A stretch of 64,000 nt of DNA, taken from the NCBI RefSeq assembly GCF_034059295.1, contig NZ_CP139141.1:1471001-1535000 (forward strand), written 5' to 3'. This DNA is from Pseudomonas sp. HR96. GTDB lineage: Bacteria > Pseudomonadota > Gammaproteobacteria > Pseudomonadales > Pseudomonadaceae. Below, one piece after another: positions 42,089 through 51,027 of the stretch. Under the pieces are notes generated by a model that ran no database searches, had not been told where the DNA came from, and saw nothing but the letters and a program-made list of their open reading frames with translations. The number at the start of each line of letters is the position of its first letter. Position 1 is the first letter of the stretch. The translations under genes and the position numbers were made by a program.

Positions 42089-42221
42089 CCGAGGGCAGAC
42101 AACGCGCCCTCCAGGGCGGCGTTTCACAAGTTGCCTGCCCACCGCTTCCCTCTGCCAATACCCGCTCCTTGCGCCTAGAAACAGGCACTGGCCAGCTTGC
42201 CAGGCACAAGGAGATTCAGTC

Positions 42222-44147
42222 ATGACCATAGGCACCAGCTACAATTATCCGGCGGCCGGCATTGCCGCCAGCCCCGGCACACCCTGGGCGGCTCCCTTTC
42301 CCAATCCTCCCGACCTGTGTTTCGACTATCGTCGCTTGCTCGAACAGCCCGGTGGCATCGCTACAGCCACGGCCACGGCGCACCGGATCGCTGTCATCGG
42401 GGCAGGAGTTGCCGGGCTGACCACTGCGCGCGAATTGCTGCGCTGCGGCTTCACCGACGTCACCCTGATTGAACAGTCGCGGCGTATCGGCGGTCGTCAT
42501 CTGACCGTCGACACCCAGGCCAACCCGGCTGCGCCGCCGTCCACCCCCTTTGAAATGGGCGCGATGCGCATGCCCCTGTTCAACAGAACGGGCCAGGACC
42601 CCAAGGAAGGCCGCTCGTTGATGGCTTATTACGCCCATCTGTTCGACTTGCAGCTGTCCGATTTCCCCAACCCCGGTACGCCTGTCGTGGCCTCCACCGG
42701 CATCTATCTGCACGAAGGCCAACTGCTGGGCCAAGGCGAGCCCGCTCTGTTGATCTGGGACAATGCTAGCGGTGATGTGCCCCCGCCCACTCCACAGTTG
42801 GCGGCAGTTCATGACAAATGGCAGGCCTTCGCCAGACGCATGGTCGACCAGGTGGCGGCGGTGTACGGGGGCCCGCAATGGCCGGCTTTCTGGGCGGCGA
42901 TTGTGCACCGTTACCAGAATCTGTCATTTCGTGAGCTGGTCATGCTGCCTGCCATCGGGCAGTGGCGCGCCGATGCACCAGGCGATTTTGGCGGGCTGGG
43001 CATGAGCCGGGAAGAGTCGGCGATCTTCTACGCCATCGGCATTGGCGATGGCAGTTGGGGTGCGTTTTATGACGTGTGCAGCCTTTACCCTTTGCGCACC
43101 GCTATATTCGGCTTCAGCAGCCACCTGCAACTGGTGCACGGTCGTGTCGACGAAAACGGCCAACCGCGCCAGGCGCCTTACCTAAACGCCCCGGTGTACG
43201 ATGTGGACGGCAGCAAGTTCCAAAGGCCTGGCTACATCGGCCTGGTGGCATTGGATCAATGCCTTATGTTCCTGCCGGGGGAGGGGCTACCGCGCTCGTT
43301 CTACGATCACTGCCACGCGCGTGACCAAGGCCTGCACACCGACGCCCGGGTGACCGGGTTGACCCGGCTGGCGACCGGGCAGATCCGGGTCGACTACACG
43401 GCCTACGCCAGCCAGGGTGCCAATGCCCAGCCGCGCAGCGCGCAATTCGATGCGGTGATCATGACCCTGCCGTCATGGATCATCGAAACCCGCCTGCAAC
43501 TGAGTGGCTTCGACTCCAACAGTCTGCCTTTGCGCATCGTCAACGCCTACAAGAACGCGCATTGGGAGACCAGTTGCAAGGTCTACGCGCCGCTCAAGGA
43601 GAGTTTCCTGCGCAACAATCCGGGTATCCCGCAGATACTGATAACCGACAGCTTCGTGCATGACGTTTACGCCTACCGCTACAACGCTCACTACGCCTAC
43701 GATTGCATACTGTTGAGCTACACCTGGGAAGACGACGCCACCAAGCTGGCCGCATTCGACGATGCAGAGCTGGCGCGTCATTGCCTCGGCGAGCTTGATC
43801 GGATTCTGCTACGTTGCAGCAATGTTGGCACGGCGCTTTCGCCTTATGTCGACCTGTCCGGCGCGCGGGTGCAGCGCTGGGTGACCGATGCCAACGCCCT
43901 CGGCTGCGCCAAACTCTACCGCGCCGGAACCTACGATGACGCTGTCGGTTTGATGGCCTACAACCGTGACTACAGTGCTCAATCCAACCTGTATTTCGCC
44001 GGCGAAGGCTATTGCGTCGATGCCGGCTGGACTGAACCGGCCCTGCGGGGGGCAGTGGACGCGGTGATCCATCTCTGCGCGCAGACTGGCGCTGTCTTCA
44101 ATGGCGGTTTCAGCCTGAGCGATTACCCGAGTTACCTGCGCAGTTGA
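42222..44147 (+). CDS. Flavin amino-acid 2-monooxygenase/oxidase-like enzyme
   Basis: 641 residues. The dinucleotide-binding motif HRIAVIGAGVAGLTTARELLR is at about 54-74, followed by EQSRRIGGRHLTVD and FEMGAMRMPLF, the flavin-contacting GxMR segment. SYTWEDDATKL (near 505) and the C-terminal FAGEGYCVDAGWTEPALRGAVDAV close the flavin domain. These features group it with phenylalanine, tryptophan and lysine 2-monooxygenases, which turn an amino acid into the one-carbon-shorter amide with loss of CO2. It is not a close match to lysine monooxygenase DavB as I recall that sequence. AAGGAG lies 8 bases before the ATG. A nitrilase-type amidase follows, which fits an amino acid-amide-acid route. Substrate unknown; a plain amino-acid oxidase is the alternative. 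Confidence 0.8.
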   Translation: MTIGTSYNYPAAGIAASPGTPWAAPFPNPPDLCFDYRRLLEQPGGIATATATAHRIAVIGAGVAGLTTARELLRCGFTDVTLIEQSRRIGGRHLTVDTQANPAAPPSTPFEMGAMRMPLFNRTGQDPKEGRSLMAYYAHLFDLQLSDFPNPGTPVVASTGIYLHEGQLLGQGEPALLIWDNASGDVPPPTPQLAAVHDKWQAFARRMVDQVAAVYGGPQWPAFWAAIVHRYQNLSFRELVMLPAIGQWRADAPGDFGGLGMSREESAIFYAIGIGDGSWGAFYDVCSLYPLRTAIFGFSSHLQLVHGRVDENGQPRQAPYLNAPVYDVDGSKFQRPGYIGLVALDQCLMFLPGEGLPRSFYDHCHARDQGLHTDARVTGLTRLATGQIRVDYTAYASQGANAQPRSAQFDAVIMTLPSWIIETRLQLSGFDSNSLPLRIVNAYKNAHWETSCKVYAPLKESFLRNNPGIPQILITDSFVHDVYAYRYNAHYAYDCILLSYTWEDDATKLAAFDDAELARHCLGELDRILLRCSNVGTALSPYVDLSGARVQRWVTDANALGCAKLYRAGTYDDAVGLMAYNRDYSAQSNLYFAGEGYCVDAGWTEPALRGAVDAVIHLCAQTGAVFNGGFSLSDYPSYLRS

Positions 44148-44224
44148 TCCTCTGTCAGCAAGCCAGCGAGCCAGCATCCACCGCCGCGGGGGTGGTTCGC
44201 TGGCAATCGAGGCTTTCAACTGTA

Positions 44225-44331
44225 GGAAATTTCCGACCCAAACTTCGGAATCGTCCTCTTTAATAAAATCATATGGATGGGTTTTCATCTGTTAACACCT
44301 CATTCGGGTGATAACAACAAGGAATCCTGTC
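44225..44331 (+). promoter_or_regulatory. Leader of the nitrilase-membrane-asparaginase genes
   Basis: TTCCGA and TCGGAA (around 44232-44250) can pair, and TTA-CACC with GGTG-TAA can form a second hairpin just before the ribosome binding site (around 44293-44315). The order of motifs resembles the leader at 34858-34965. Upstream, at 44168-44207, CCAGCGA..CCACC and GGTGG.TCGCTGG form a hairpin without a T-tract that may end the monooxygenase transcript, so this region may carry its own promoter. Confidence 0.35.
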
Positions 44332-45228
44332 ATGCCCAGTTCAACCCATGCCGTCAGCCCCGTGCGAGTCGCCGTCGTGCAGTGCGACCCGCAGGTCGGT
44401 GTCGAGCACTGTGAAAGCAACCTGCGCCATGCCTTGCAGCTGGCGCGTCAGGCCGTGGAAAACGGCGCCAACCTCATTGTACTGCCGGAGCTGGTAACCA
44501 CAGGCTATGCCTTCGCCAATCGCGCCGAAGCGTTCGCCCACTGCGAGAGCATCCCCACCGGCCTGTCTTGCCAGATGCTCCTGGATTTTGCCCATGAGCA
44601 TGGCATCTACCTGGCGGCCGGGGTGGCCGAGCGCGATGGCATGCACCTCTATGACAGCGCGGTGCTGGTCGGCCCCCATGGTTACCTTGGCAAGTACCGC
44701 AAGGCGCACCTGTGGAACCAGGAGAAACTCTGGTTTACCCCTGGCGACCTGGGTTTTCCGGTGTTCGACACGCCCATCGGCCGGATCGGCCTGCTGATCT
44801 GCTGGGACATCTGGTTCCCCGAGGTGCCGCGCATCCTCGCCCAGCAAGGCGCAGACATCATCTGCAGCCTGAACAACTGGGTGTGGACGCCGCCGCCGCT
44901 GTTCGACGCTACCGGCAAATGCATGGCCTCGTACCTGACCATCACCGCCGCCCACGTCAATAACGTCTTTATCGCTGCGGCCAACCGCACCGGCATCGAC
45001 CGCGGCGAACGTTTCCTTGGCTGCTCGCTGATCGCCGGCACCAGCGGCTGGCCGCTCACCGAAGTGGCCTCGGCCGAGCACGAAGCCATCCTCTATGCCG
45101 ATGTCGACTTGGTGGCCGCGCGCAGTGCGCCAATCTGGAACAGCCTCAACGACCTGCCGCGCGACCGCCGCGCCGACCTCTACGACAGCATGCTCGGCTA
45201 CCGCCTGCATCCTGCGCTGCCGCGCTGA
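44332..45228 (+). CDS. Nitrilase-superfamily amidase
   Basis: 298 residues. The catalytic triad is complete: Glu53 (IVLPELVTTGYAF), Lys124 (GKYRKAHLW) and Cys157 (GLLICWDIWFPEVPR). The cysteine context CWDIWFPE fits aliphatic/aryl-acetamide hydrolases better than true nitrilases. Expected reaction: hydrolysis of an amide to acid and ammonia. Its place behind an amino-acid 2-monooxygenase-like enzyme suggests that it takes the amide product, as DavA does after DavB. AAGGAATCC lies before the ATG. The membrane protein gene begins 9 bases after its stop. Confidence 0.87.
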   Translation: MPSSTHAVSPVRVAVVQCDPQVGVEHCESNLRHALQLARQAVENGANLIVLPELVTTGYAFANRAEAFAHCESIPTGLSCQMLLDFAHEHGIYLAAGVAERDGMHLYDSAVLVGPHGYLGKYRKAHLWNQEKLWFTPGDLGFPVFDTPIGRIGLLICWDIWFPEVPRILAQQGADIICSLNNWVWTPPPLFDATGKCMASYLTITAAHVNNVFIAAANRTGIDRGERFLGCSLIAGTSGWPLTEVASAEHEAILYADVDLVAARSAPIWNSLNDLPRDRRADLYDSMLGYRLHPALPR

Positions 45229-45237
45229 GGAGGCCCC

Positions 45238-46428
45238 GTGGACAATCCTGCACTCAAGCCGGCGCTCACACCCCGGCTGCTGGGCGTGGTGGTACTGGCC
45301 GTAGCCGTGCTGAGTTTCTGCACCGGGCTGATTCTTTCCCACGGGCTGTACCTGGACATGCGCTGGCCCAGCTACGCCGACACCGCCGGCAACCTTGACC
45401 AGCCGATCGCCTGGCTGCGCTGGGTGCTGGGCGATCTCAGCGAGTATGCGTTCTACAAGCACGAGCTGGCGGGCCTCGGCCTGCTGGCCGGGGCCGGGCT
45501 GGCCTGGTGGGCCAACCGCAACGGCTGGGCCTGGCAGGGCTTTGCGATTGCCTATGGCAGCGGCTTGTGGCCGTGGATGCTGGCCAGTGCGCTGCTGGGG
45601 CTGCTGCTGAGCAACCTGCTGTGGGGGTGGGCGGTCAGCGAGCAGAGTTGGCAGGCCACCTTCGTGCCCTTTGTTTCGCTGCCAGCGGCCACGGTGCTGC
45701 TCTATGGCCGGGGCTGGAAGGTGGCGATCGCCGGCGCGCTGCTCGGCGCCTTGCTGGTGGCGCCGGCCAGCCTGCTGCTGATCAACCATGTCACGGCGCC
45801 GCTGGGCTTGCCCAATGTGGTCGGTGCCGTCAGCGGCATGGCATTGGGCAGCTGCCTCGGGCTGTGGCTCTGCCGACCGTTGGCCGCCTGGCTGCAGGCG
45901 ACCGGCGAGCCTGCGGGGCCTGTACCGCCGGCTCGTCCAGTGGAGCAGAGCCACGGCCTGGGCTGGATGGCGCGGCGGGTGCTGGCGGACTTCTCCGAGG
46001 CGCCGTTCTTCGGCAATGAACTGGCCAGCCTCGGCCTGCTGGGCGGAATCCTGCTGGCGTATGCCCTGAGCCCGGACGCCACCGTATACGGTTCCGGGCT
46101 ACTGCTGCCGATACTGGCCGCGCAGGCGCTGGCCTCGGCGGTGGGCGTGCTGGTGTGGCGGCGTCAATGGATTCGCCACGGCTGGTACCCGACCTACATT
46201 CCGCTGGTCTCGGTGGCGCCGGCGGCGGTGCTGGTGCATGGCGGCACTTGGCCGGTGGTGCTGATCGGCGCTACGCTGGGCGCCTTGATCGCGCCGCCGC
46301 TGGCCAAGTGGCTGGGCGGTTTTCTGCCGGGTTGGTTGCATGGCTTCATCGCCAACGTGATCAGCATGGCGCTGGGCACGCTGTTGATCCTGCCGCTGAT
46401 CGGCCTCGTGCTGCACTGGAGTTCCTGA
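45238..46428 (+). CDS. Polytopic membrane protein, paralogue of the one at 34966-36147
   Basis: 396 residues from a GTG start with GAGGAGG 4 bases ahead. About ten membrane segments. Two related halves can be seen: GDLSEYAFYKHELAGLGLLAG (Asp66 region) and ADFSEAPFFGNELASLGLLGG (Asp250 region), each followed by a GSGL-containing helix. The acidic/polar residues D, E, H/N inside these blocks are conserved between the paralogues and may form a substrate site. Translationally coupled to the asparaginase-like gene (TGATG) and 9 bases after the amidase, so probably the permease or exporter for the amide, the amino acid or the acid of this pathway. No named family is recognised. Confidence 0.78.
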   Translation: MDNPALKPALTPRLLGVVVLAVAVLSFCTGLILSHGLYLDMRWPSYADTAGNLDQPIAWLRWVLGDLSEYAFYKHELAGLGLLAGAGLAWWANRNGWAWQGFAIAYGSGLWPWMLASALLGLLLSNLLWGWAVSEQSWQATFVPFVSLPAATVLLYGRGWKVAIAGALLGALLVAPASLLLINHVTAPLGLPNVVGAVSGMALGSCLGLWLCRPLAAWLQATGEPAGPVPPARPVEQSHGLGWMARRVLADFSEAPFFGNELASLGLLGGILLAYALSPDATVYGSGLLLPILAAQALASAVGVLVWRRQWIRHGWYPTYIPLVSVAPAAVLVHGGTWPVVLIGATLGALIAPPLAKWLGGFLPGWLHGFIANVISMALGTLLILPLIGLVLHWSS

Positions 46429-47414
46429 TGCCTTTACCCCTGCTTGCCATCGCCGCGCTGGGCGGCACCCTTAGCATGACCGCCCGTGACGGTGCCCCCG
46501 GCATCCAGCCGAGCGTCGATGCCCAGGCCATGCTGGCAGCGCTGCCGCAGCTGGGCGCCATGGCGCGAGTGCAGGCGCAGACCCTGCGGCTGGTTCCCAG
46601 CGCCTCGCTGACCTTCGTGCAGCTGCTCGAAGTGTTCGATTGGGCCAACGCGCAGATTGCCGCCGGCGCCGCTGGCGTGATCGTCACCCAGGGCACCGAC
46701 ACCCTCGAAGAAAGCGCCTTTCTGCTCGACCTGCTGTGGCCGCACCCGCAGCCGCTGGTGTTCACTGCGGCGATGCGTGGCGCCGCCCAGGTCAGCGCCG
46801 ACGGCCCGGCCAACCTGCTGGCCGCCGCCACGGTGGCGCTGGCGCCGGGCAGCGCCGGGCGCGGCGTGCTGGTGGTGATGAACGACAGCGTTCACGCCGC
46901 TCGCCACGTGCGCAAGACCCACACTCTGGCGTTGGACGCTTTCACCTCGCCCGGCCACGGGCCGCTTGGCAGCCTGGTGGAAGGCCAGGTGCGCTATCGC
47001 CACGGCGCAACGCCGCGCCAGCCATTGCCGCGCCCGACCCGCAGCGACCATCAAGTCGCCCTGCTGGAAGCCACCCTGGCGGCCGATACCTTGCTGCTCG
47101 AGCAACTGCCCGCGCTGGGCTACGCCGGGCTGGTGGTGGCAGGTTCGGGCGCCGGGCATGTCTCGGCCGAGTGGGCCGAGGTGCTCACAGGCATTGCCGC
47201 GGCCATGCCGGTGATCATCGCCAGCCGCACGGGGCAGGGCAGCACCGCACGGCAGACCTATGGCTATGTGGGCAGCGAAATCGACCTGCAACGGCGCGGC
47301 GCGCTGATGGCCGGCGAGTTGTGCCCGCGCAAATGTCGGCTGCTGATGTGGGTGCTGGCTGGCAGCGGTGGCGATGTGCGGGGCCGGCTGGGAGACTGGC
47401 TGGCGGCTATCTGA
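46428..47414 (+). CDS. L-asparaginase-like amidohydrolase
   Basis: 328 residues. Both asparaginase signatures are present: ALGGTLSMTA with Thr14 as nucleophile, and VTQGTDTLEESAF with Thr90-Asp91. The LVFTAAMR and VVMNDSVHAARHVRKTHTLALDAF stretches are also typical. No signal peptide, so cytoplasmic. The operon context suggests that it works on a product of this pathway or on a related amide rather than on asparagine as such. The start overlaps the upstream stop by one base. Confidence 0.85.
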   Translation: MPLPLLAIAALGGTLSMTARDGAPGIQPSVDAQAMLAALPQLGAMARVQAQTLRLVPSASLTFVQLLEVFDWANAQIAAGAAGVIVTQGTDTLEESAFLLDLLWPHPQPLVFTAAMRGAAQVSADGPANLLAAATVALAPGSAGRGVLVVMNDSVHAARHVRKTHTLALDAFTSPGHGPLGSLVEGQVRYRHGATPRQPLPRPTRSDHQVALLEATLAADTLLLEQLPALGYAGLVVAGSGAGHVSAEWAEVLTGIAAAMPVIIASRTGQGSTARQTYGYVGSEIDLQRRGALMAGELCPRKCRLLMWVLAGSGGDVRGRLGDWLAAI

Positions 47415-47456
47415 TCGACGGCATCGATGGCCTGAAGGGAGGGGAGGCCGCAAAAG

Positions 47457-47478
47457 CTCGGGGCCATGCCCCTCCCAC
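47457..47478. repeat. REP core, second copy
   Basis: CTCGGGGCCATGCCCCTCCC plus AC is the reverse complement of the core of the palindrome after cysK (13541-13636). It pairs with GGGAGGGG 20 bases upstream and may act as a terminator for the asparaginase operon. Confidence 0.65.
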
Positions 47479-47641
47479 CTTCCTGGGAGGCCAGTGCCGA
47501 CCCTCGGCATGGAACTGCGACCTCGACAACCACTCCACTAAATACCAGCGTCCCCAGATACACACCTGAGCGACCCCTCGACGCGTCTTATCGGCCGCCC
47601 CTGCAGTGCTGACGCTGCCCATTATCCGATGGAGCGCGACG

Positions 47642-48697
47642 ATGAAGATTGCCCAGATTGCACCCCTTTACGAGTCGGTGCCGCCGGCGCTGTATGGCGG
47701 CACTGAACGTGTTGTGGCCCACTTGACCGATGCCCTGGTCGACCTGGGTCACGAGGTCACCCTGTTTGCCGCCGGGGGGTCCTGTACCAATGCGACCCTG
47801 GTAGCCAGCCGCGACCAGCCGCTGCGCCTGGACCAGACCCCGTTGAAATCGGACATGGCCAGCCACCTGACCATGCTCTACGAGCTGCGCCGGCGCGCCG
47901 ACGAATTCGATGTGCTGCATTTTCACGTCGACCTGCTGCACTTTCCCTTTTTCGCCGACATCGCTCACAAGACCCTGACCACCCTGCATGGCCGGCTCGA
48001 CATGAAAGACCTGGCCGGCGCCTATCTACGATGGAACCGTTTCGAACTGGTGTCGATCTCCCAGCATCAGCGCGAGCCATTGCCCTTCGCGCGCTGGCTG
48101 TCGACCATTCATCACGGCCTGTCTGCCAGCGCCTATGCCTTCAACCCGAAACCGGGTGACTACCTGGCATTTCTCGGGCGCATCTCCCCGGAAAAACGCC
48201 CCGACCGCGCCATCGCCATCGCCATTGCCGCCGGCCTGCCGCTGAAGATTGCGGCCAAGGTGGACGCCGCCGACAGCGAATACTTCGAGCGTGAAATCCG
48301 TCCGCTGCTGGCCCATCCGCTGATCGAGTTCATTGGCGAGATCGGCGACCATGAAAAGTCCGCCTTTCTCGGCAACGCCCGCGCGCTGCTGTTTCCCATC
48401 GACTGGCCGGAGCCGTTCGGCCTGGTGATGATCGAAGCCATGGCCTGCGGCACGCCGGTGATCGCCTGGCGTTGCGGCTCGGTGCCGGAAGTGGTCGACC
48501 ATGGCGTCACCGGCTTTATCGTCGACGGCGAACGCCAGGCCATCCAGGCCACTCGCGCCGTACTGGAGCTGGATCGCGCGCGGATCCGGCAGGTCTTCGA
48601 GCTGCGCTTCTCCGCTCCGGTGATGGCTGGCCACTATGTGCACCTGTACCAGCAACTGGCGGCGGGCCCGTTGGACAACCTGAGGGAAATCGCATGA
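47642..48697 (+). CDS. GT4-family glycosyltransferase
   Basis: 351 residues, GT-B fold. The N-terminal nucleotide-independent domain starts MKIAQIAPLYESVPPALYGG with the donor loop TERVVAHL. The C-terminal domain has YLAFLGRISPEKRPDRAIAIA and PEPFGLVMIEAMACGTPVIAW (the E-x7-E donor-binding motif). Substrate not determined. Its last four bases overlap the start of the glucosidase gene, so the two act together, perhaps in making or trimming a storage or trehalose-related glucan. Confidence 0.85.
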   Translation: MKIAQIAPLYESVPPALYGGTERVVAHLTDALVDLGHEVTLFAAGGSCTNATLVASRDQPLRLDQTPLKSDMASHLTMLYELRRRADEFDVLHFHVDLLHFPFFADIAHKTLTTLHGRLDMKDLAGAYLRWNRFELVSISQHQREPLPFARWLSTIHHGLSASAYAFNPKPGDYLAFLGRISPEKRPDRAIAIAIAAGLPLKIAAKVDAADSEYFEREIRPLLAHPLIEFIGEIGDHEKSAFLGNARALLFPIDWPEPFGLVMIEAMACGTPVIAWRCGSVPEVVDHGVTGFIVDGERQAIQATRAVLELDRARIRQVFELRFSAPVMAGHYVHLYQQLAAGPLDNLREIA

Positions 48698-50844
48698 GCA
48701 CGTCGGCGAGCAGTGAAGCAGCGCCCGTCACCGATCAGAAGGAAGCCAGCACCGCCAACCTGTTCGTGCTGGTCAACGCCAATTCCTTCCTGGTGGTCAA
48801 TGCCATGGGCGACCTGGACGGCGGCGCGGTGGGCCTGTTTCATCAGGACACGCGCATCCTGTCCGAGTACCGGCTGCGGGTCGAGGGCCAGCGTCCGTCG
48901 CTGCTGTCGGCTACGGTGAGCCAGGACAACGTCTATTTCATTTCCCACCTGACCAACCATCCGCTGCCGGCGCTGGGCGAGGAGAGCACTCCGCAAGGGG
49001 TGCTGCACATCGAGCGCAAGCGCTTTCTCTGGGCCGAGCGCATGTTCGAGTGCATCACCCTGACCAACTACAGCGACCATCCCGACAGCATAGCCATCGA
49101 CCTGCAGTTCGCTGGCGACTTCCTCGACATGTTCGAAGTGCGCGGCTCGCGCCGTGCCCAGCGCGGCACCCTGGGCGAGCCGCAGGTCGGCGAGCGCAGC
49201 GTGACCCTCGGCTACCGCGGCCTGGATGACGAGGAGCGCTGCATGGCCATCAGTTTCTCCAGCGCCCTGGACCACCTCGACGGCCGCAGCGCCAGCTTGC
49301 GCATGCCGGTGGGTGCCCACGGCTGCAACGCGCTGTACATCGAGGTCGGCGCCAGCGTCATCGCCCCCAGCCGCGAGCGTTATCGCTACGCCGCTGCCCA
49401 GGCGCGGCGCCTGATGCGCCACAAGCAGCAGCGCGGCGCCCGGCTCAAGGCTTCCGGGCGGCTGTTTCAAGCCTGGCTGGACAAGTCCCGCGCCGATCTG
49501 GCGCTGCTCACCGCCGAACTGCCCAGCGGCCCCTATCCCTATGCCGGGGTGCCCTGGTACTCGACCCCGTTCGGTCGCGATGCGGTTGTCACTGCCTACC
49601 AGTCACTGTGGCTCAACCCGTCACTGGCCTACGGTGTACTGGCCTACCTGGCCGAACACCAGGCCAGGGAAACCTCGACCTTCAGCGACGCCGAGCCCGG
49701 CAAGATCATGCATGAGACCCGCCAAGGCGAAATGTCCCGGCTCAAGGAGCTGCCGTTCGCGCGCTACTACGGCGGCGTCGACACCACGCCGTTGTTTGTC
49801 CTGCTCGCCGGCGCCTACGCCCGGCGCACCGATGACATGGCCTTCATCGACCGCCTGTGGCCGGCGCTGGAGCTGGCCACCCAGTGGATCGAAAACAACG
49901 CCAGCCGCAGCCCCGACGGTTTCGTCAGCTACGCCCGGGGGGAGAAGACGGGCCTGGCCAACCAGGGCTGGAAAGACAGCCACGACTCGATCTTTCACCA
50001 GGATGGCCGCAGCCCCGAAGGCCCCATCGCCCTGATCGAAGTCCAGGGCTACGCCTACCGCGCCTATCACAGCATGGCCGAACTGGCGCAGCGGCGCGGC
50101 AACCACGAGGCCGCCGAGCACTGGCAGCAGTGTGCGCAAAAACTCCAGGCCGCCGTCGAGCGACGGTTCTGGATGGAGGACCAACAGTTCTATGCCCTGG
50201 CCATCGACGGCCACGGCGAACCTTGCCGCGTGCGCGCCTCCAACGCCGGCCACCTGCTGTTCAGCGGCCTGCCCAAACCCGAGCGCGGCCGCGCCGTGGC
50301 CCGCCAGTTGCTGACTCGGCCGTTCGACAGCGGCTGGGGCCTGCGCACCCTGGAAACCGGCGCCATTCGCTACAACCCCATGAGCTACCACAACGGTTCG
50401 GTGTGGCCCCACGACGTCGCGCTGTGCGCCGCCGGCGTGGCTCGCTACGGCGAGCACAGCGGTGCCGTGCATATTCTGAGCAGCATCTTCGAAGCGGCCA
50501 CCGAGTTCGGCATGCGCCTGCCCGAACTCTACTGCGGCTTCAAGCGCGCCCCGGGCGAAGCGCCCATCGCCTACCCGGTGGCCTGTCTGCCCCAGGCCTG
50601 GGCCGCCGGCTCGGTGTTCATGCTGCTGCAGGCCTGCCTGGGCATCCAGATCGATGCCCGCGATTGCCGGGTGGTGATCACCCAGCCGCGCCTGCCGATC
50701 GGGATCGATCGTCTCGAGGTGCAGAAACTGGAGTTTGGCCAACACCGCATCGACATCACCTTCGCGCGTATCGGCGACCGGGTGACGGCGTATATCGAAA
50801 GGCAGACGGGACCGACGCCGATCAAGATGGATGTGCGGTTTTGA
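48694..50844 (+). CDS. Amylo-alpha-1,6-glucosidase-like glycoside hydrolase
   Basis: 716 residues. The N-terminal glycogen-debranching beta domain (NSFLVVNAMGDLDGGAVGLFHQDTRILSEYRLRVEG) spans about 25-260. An (alpha/alpha)6 catalytic barrel follows, with PYAGVPWYSTPFGRDAVVTAYQSLW, ANQGWKDSHDSIFHQDGR, EVQGYAYRAYHSMAELA and NGSVWPHDVALCAAGVARYG, the last two holding likely acid/base residues. Proteins of this kind hydrolyse alpha-1,6 or related glucosidic bonds; the natural substrate here is open. It starts inside the glycosyltransferase stop (ATGA). Confidence 0.85.
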   Translation: MSTSASSEAAPVTDQKEASTANLFVLVNANSFLVVNAMGDLDGGAVGLFHQDTRILSEYRLRVEGQRPSLLSATVSQDNVYFISHLTNHPLPALGEESTPQGVLHIERKRFLWAERMFECITLTNYSDHPDSIAIDLQFAGDFLDMFEVRGSRRAQRGTLGEPQVGERSVTLGYRGLDDEERCMAISFSSALDHLDGRSASLRMPVGAHGCNALYIEVGASVIAPSRERYRYAAAQARRLMRHKQQRGARLKASGRLFQAWLDKSRADLALLTAELPSGPYPYAGVPWYSTPFGRDAVVTAYQSLWLNPSLAYGVLAYLAEHQARETSTFSDAEPGKIMHETRQGEMSRLKELPFARYYGGVDTTPLFVLLAGAYARRTDDMAFIDRLWPALELATQWIENNASRSPDGFVSYARGEKTGLANQGWKDSHDSIFHQDGRSPEGPIALIEVQGYAYRAYHSMAELAQRRGNHEAAEHWQQCAQKLQAAVERRFWMEDQQFYALAIDGHGEPCRVRASNAGHLLFSGLPKPERGRAVARQLLTRPFDSGWGLRTLETGAIRYNPMSYHNGSVWPHDVALCAAGVARYGEHSGAVHILSSIFEAATEFGMRLPELYCGFKRAPGEAPIAYPVACLPQAWAAGSVFMLLQACLGIQIDARDCRVVITQPRLPIGIDRLEVQKLEFGQHRIDITFARIGDRVTAYIERQTGPTPIKMDVRF

Positions 50845-50890
50845 GTTGATCAGGGGTGAAGATCAAACCGGCCTTGCGGCCTCTCGGGGG

Positions 50891-50907
50891 CAGCGTGCGG
50901 CACGCTG
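50891..50907. terminator. Hairpin after the glucosidase gene
   Basis: CAGCGTG-CGG-CACGCTG is a perfect 7-base stem 46 bases after the stop. It has no T-tract. It may be a terminator or a degenerate REP remnant. Confidence 0.45.
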
Positions 50908-51027
50908 CTCTGGGCCTGCAGACACATTCGCTTGCAGAAGATCCGACATTGAACTGACCAACGCCTTGTAGGCCCCAGAACGGGAGAATAGTCTGGAACT
51001 CCGCCATTGACGTATAGTGTAAAAGGC

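Noticed and set aside
42222..45228. Lysine pathway genes davB-davA
   Set aside because: The enzyme classes agree, but motifs and lengths do not match DavB/DavA as I know them, so the symbols were not assigned.
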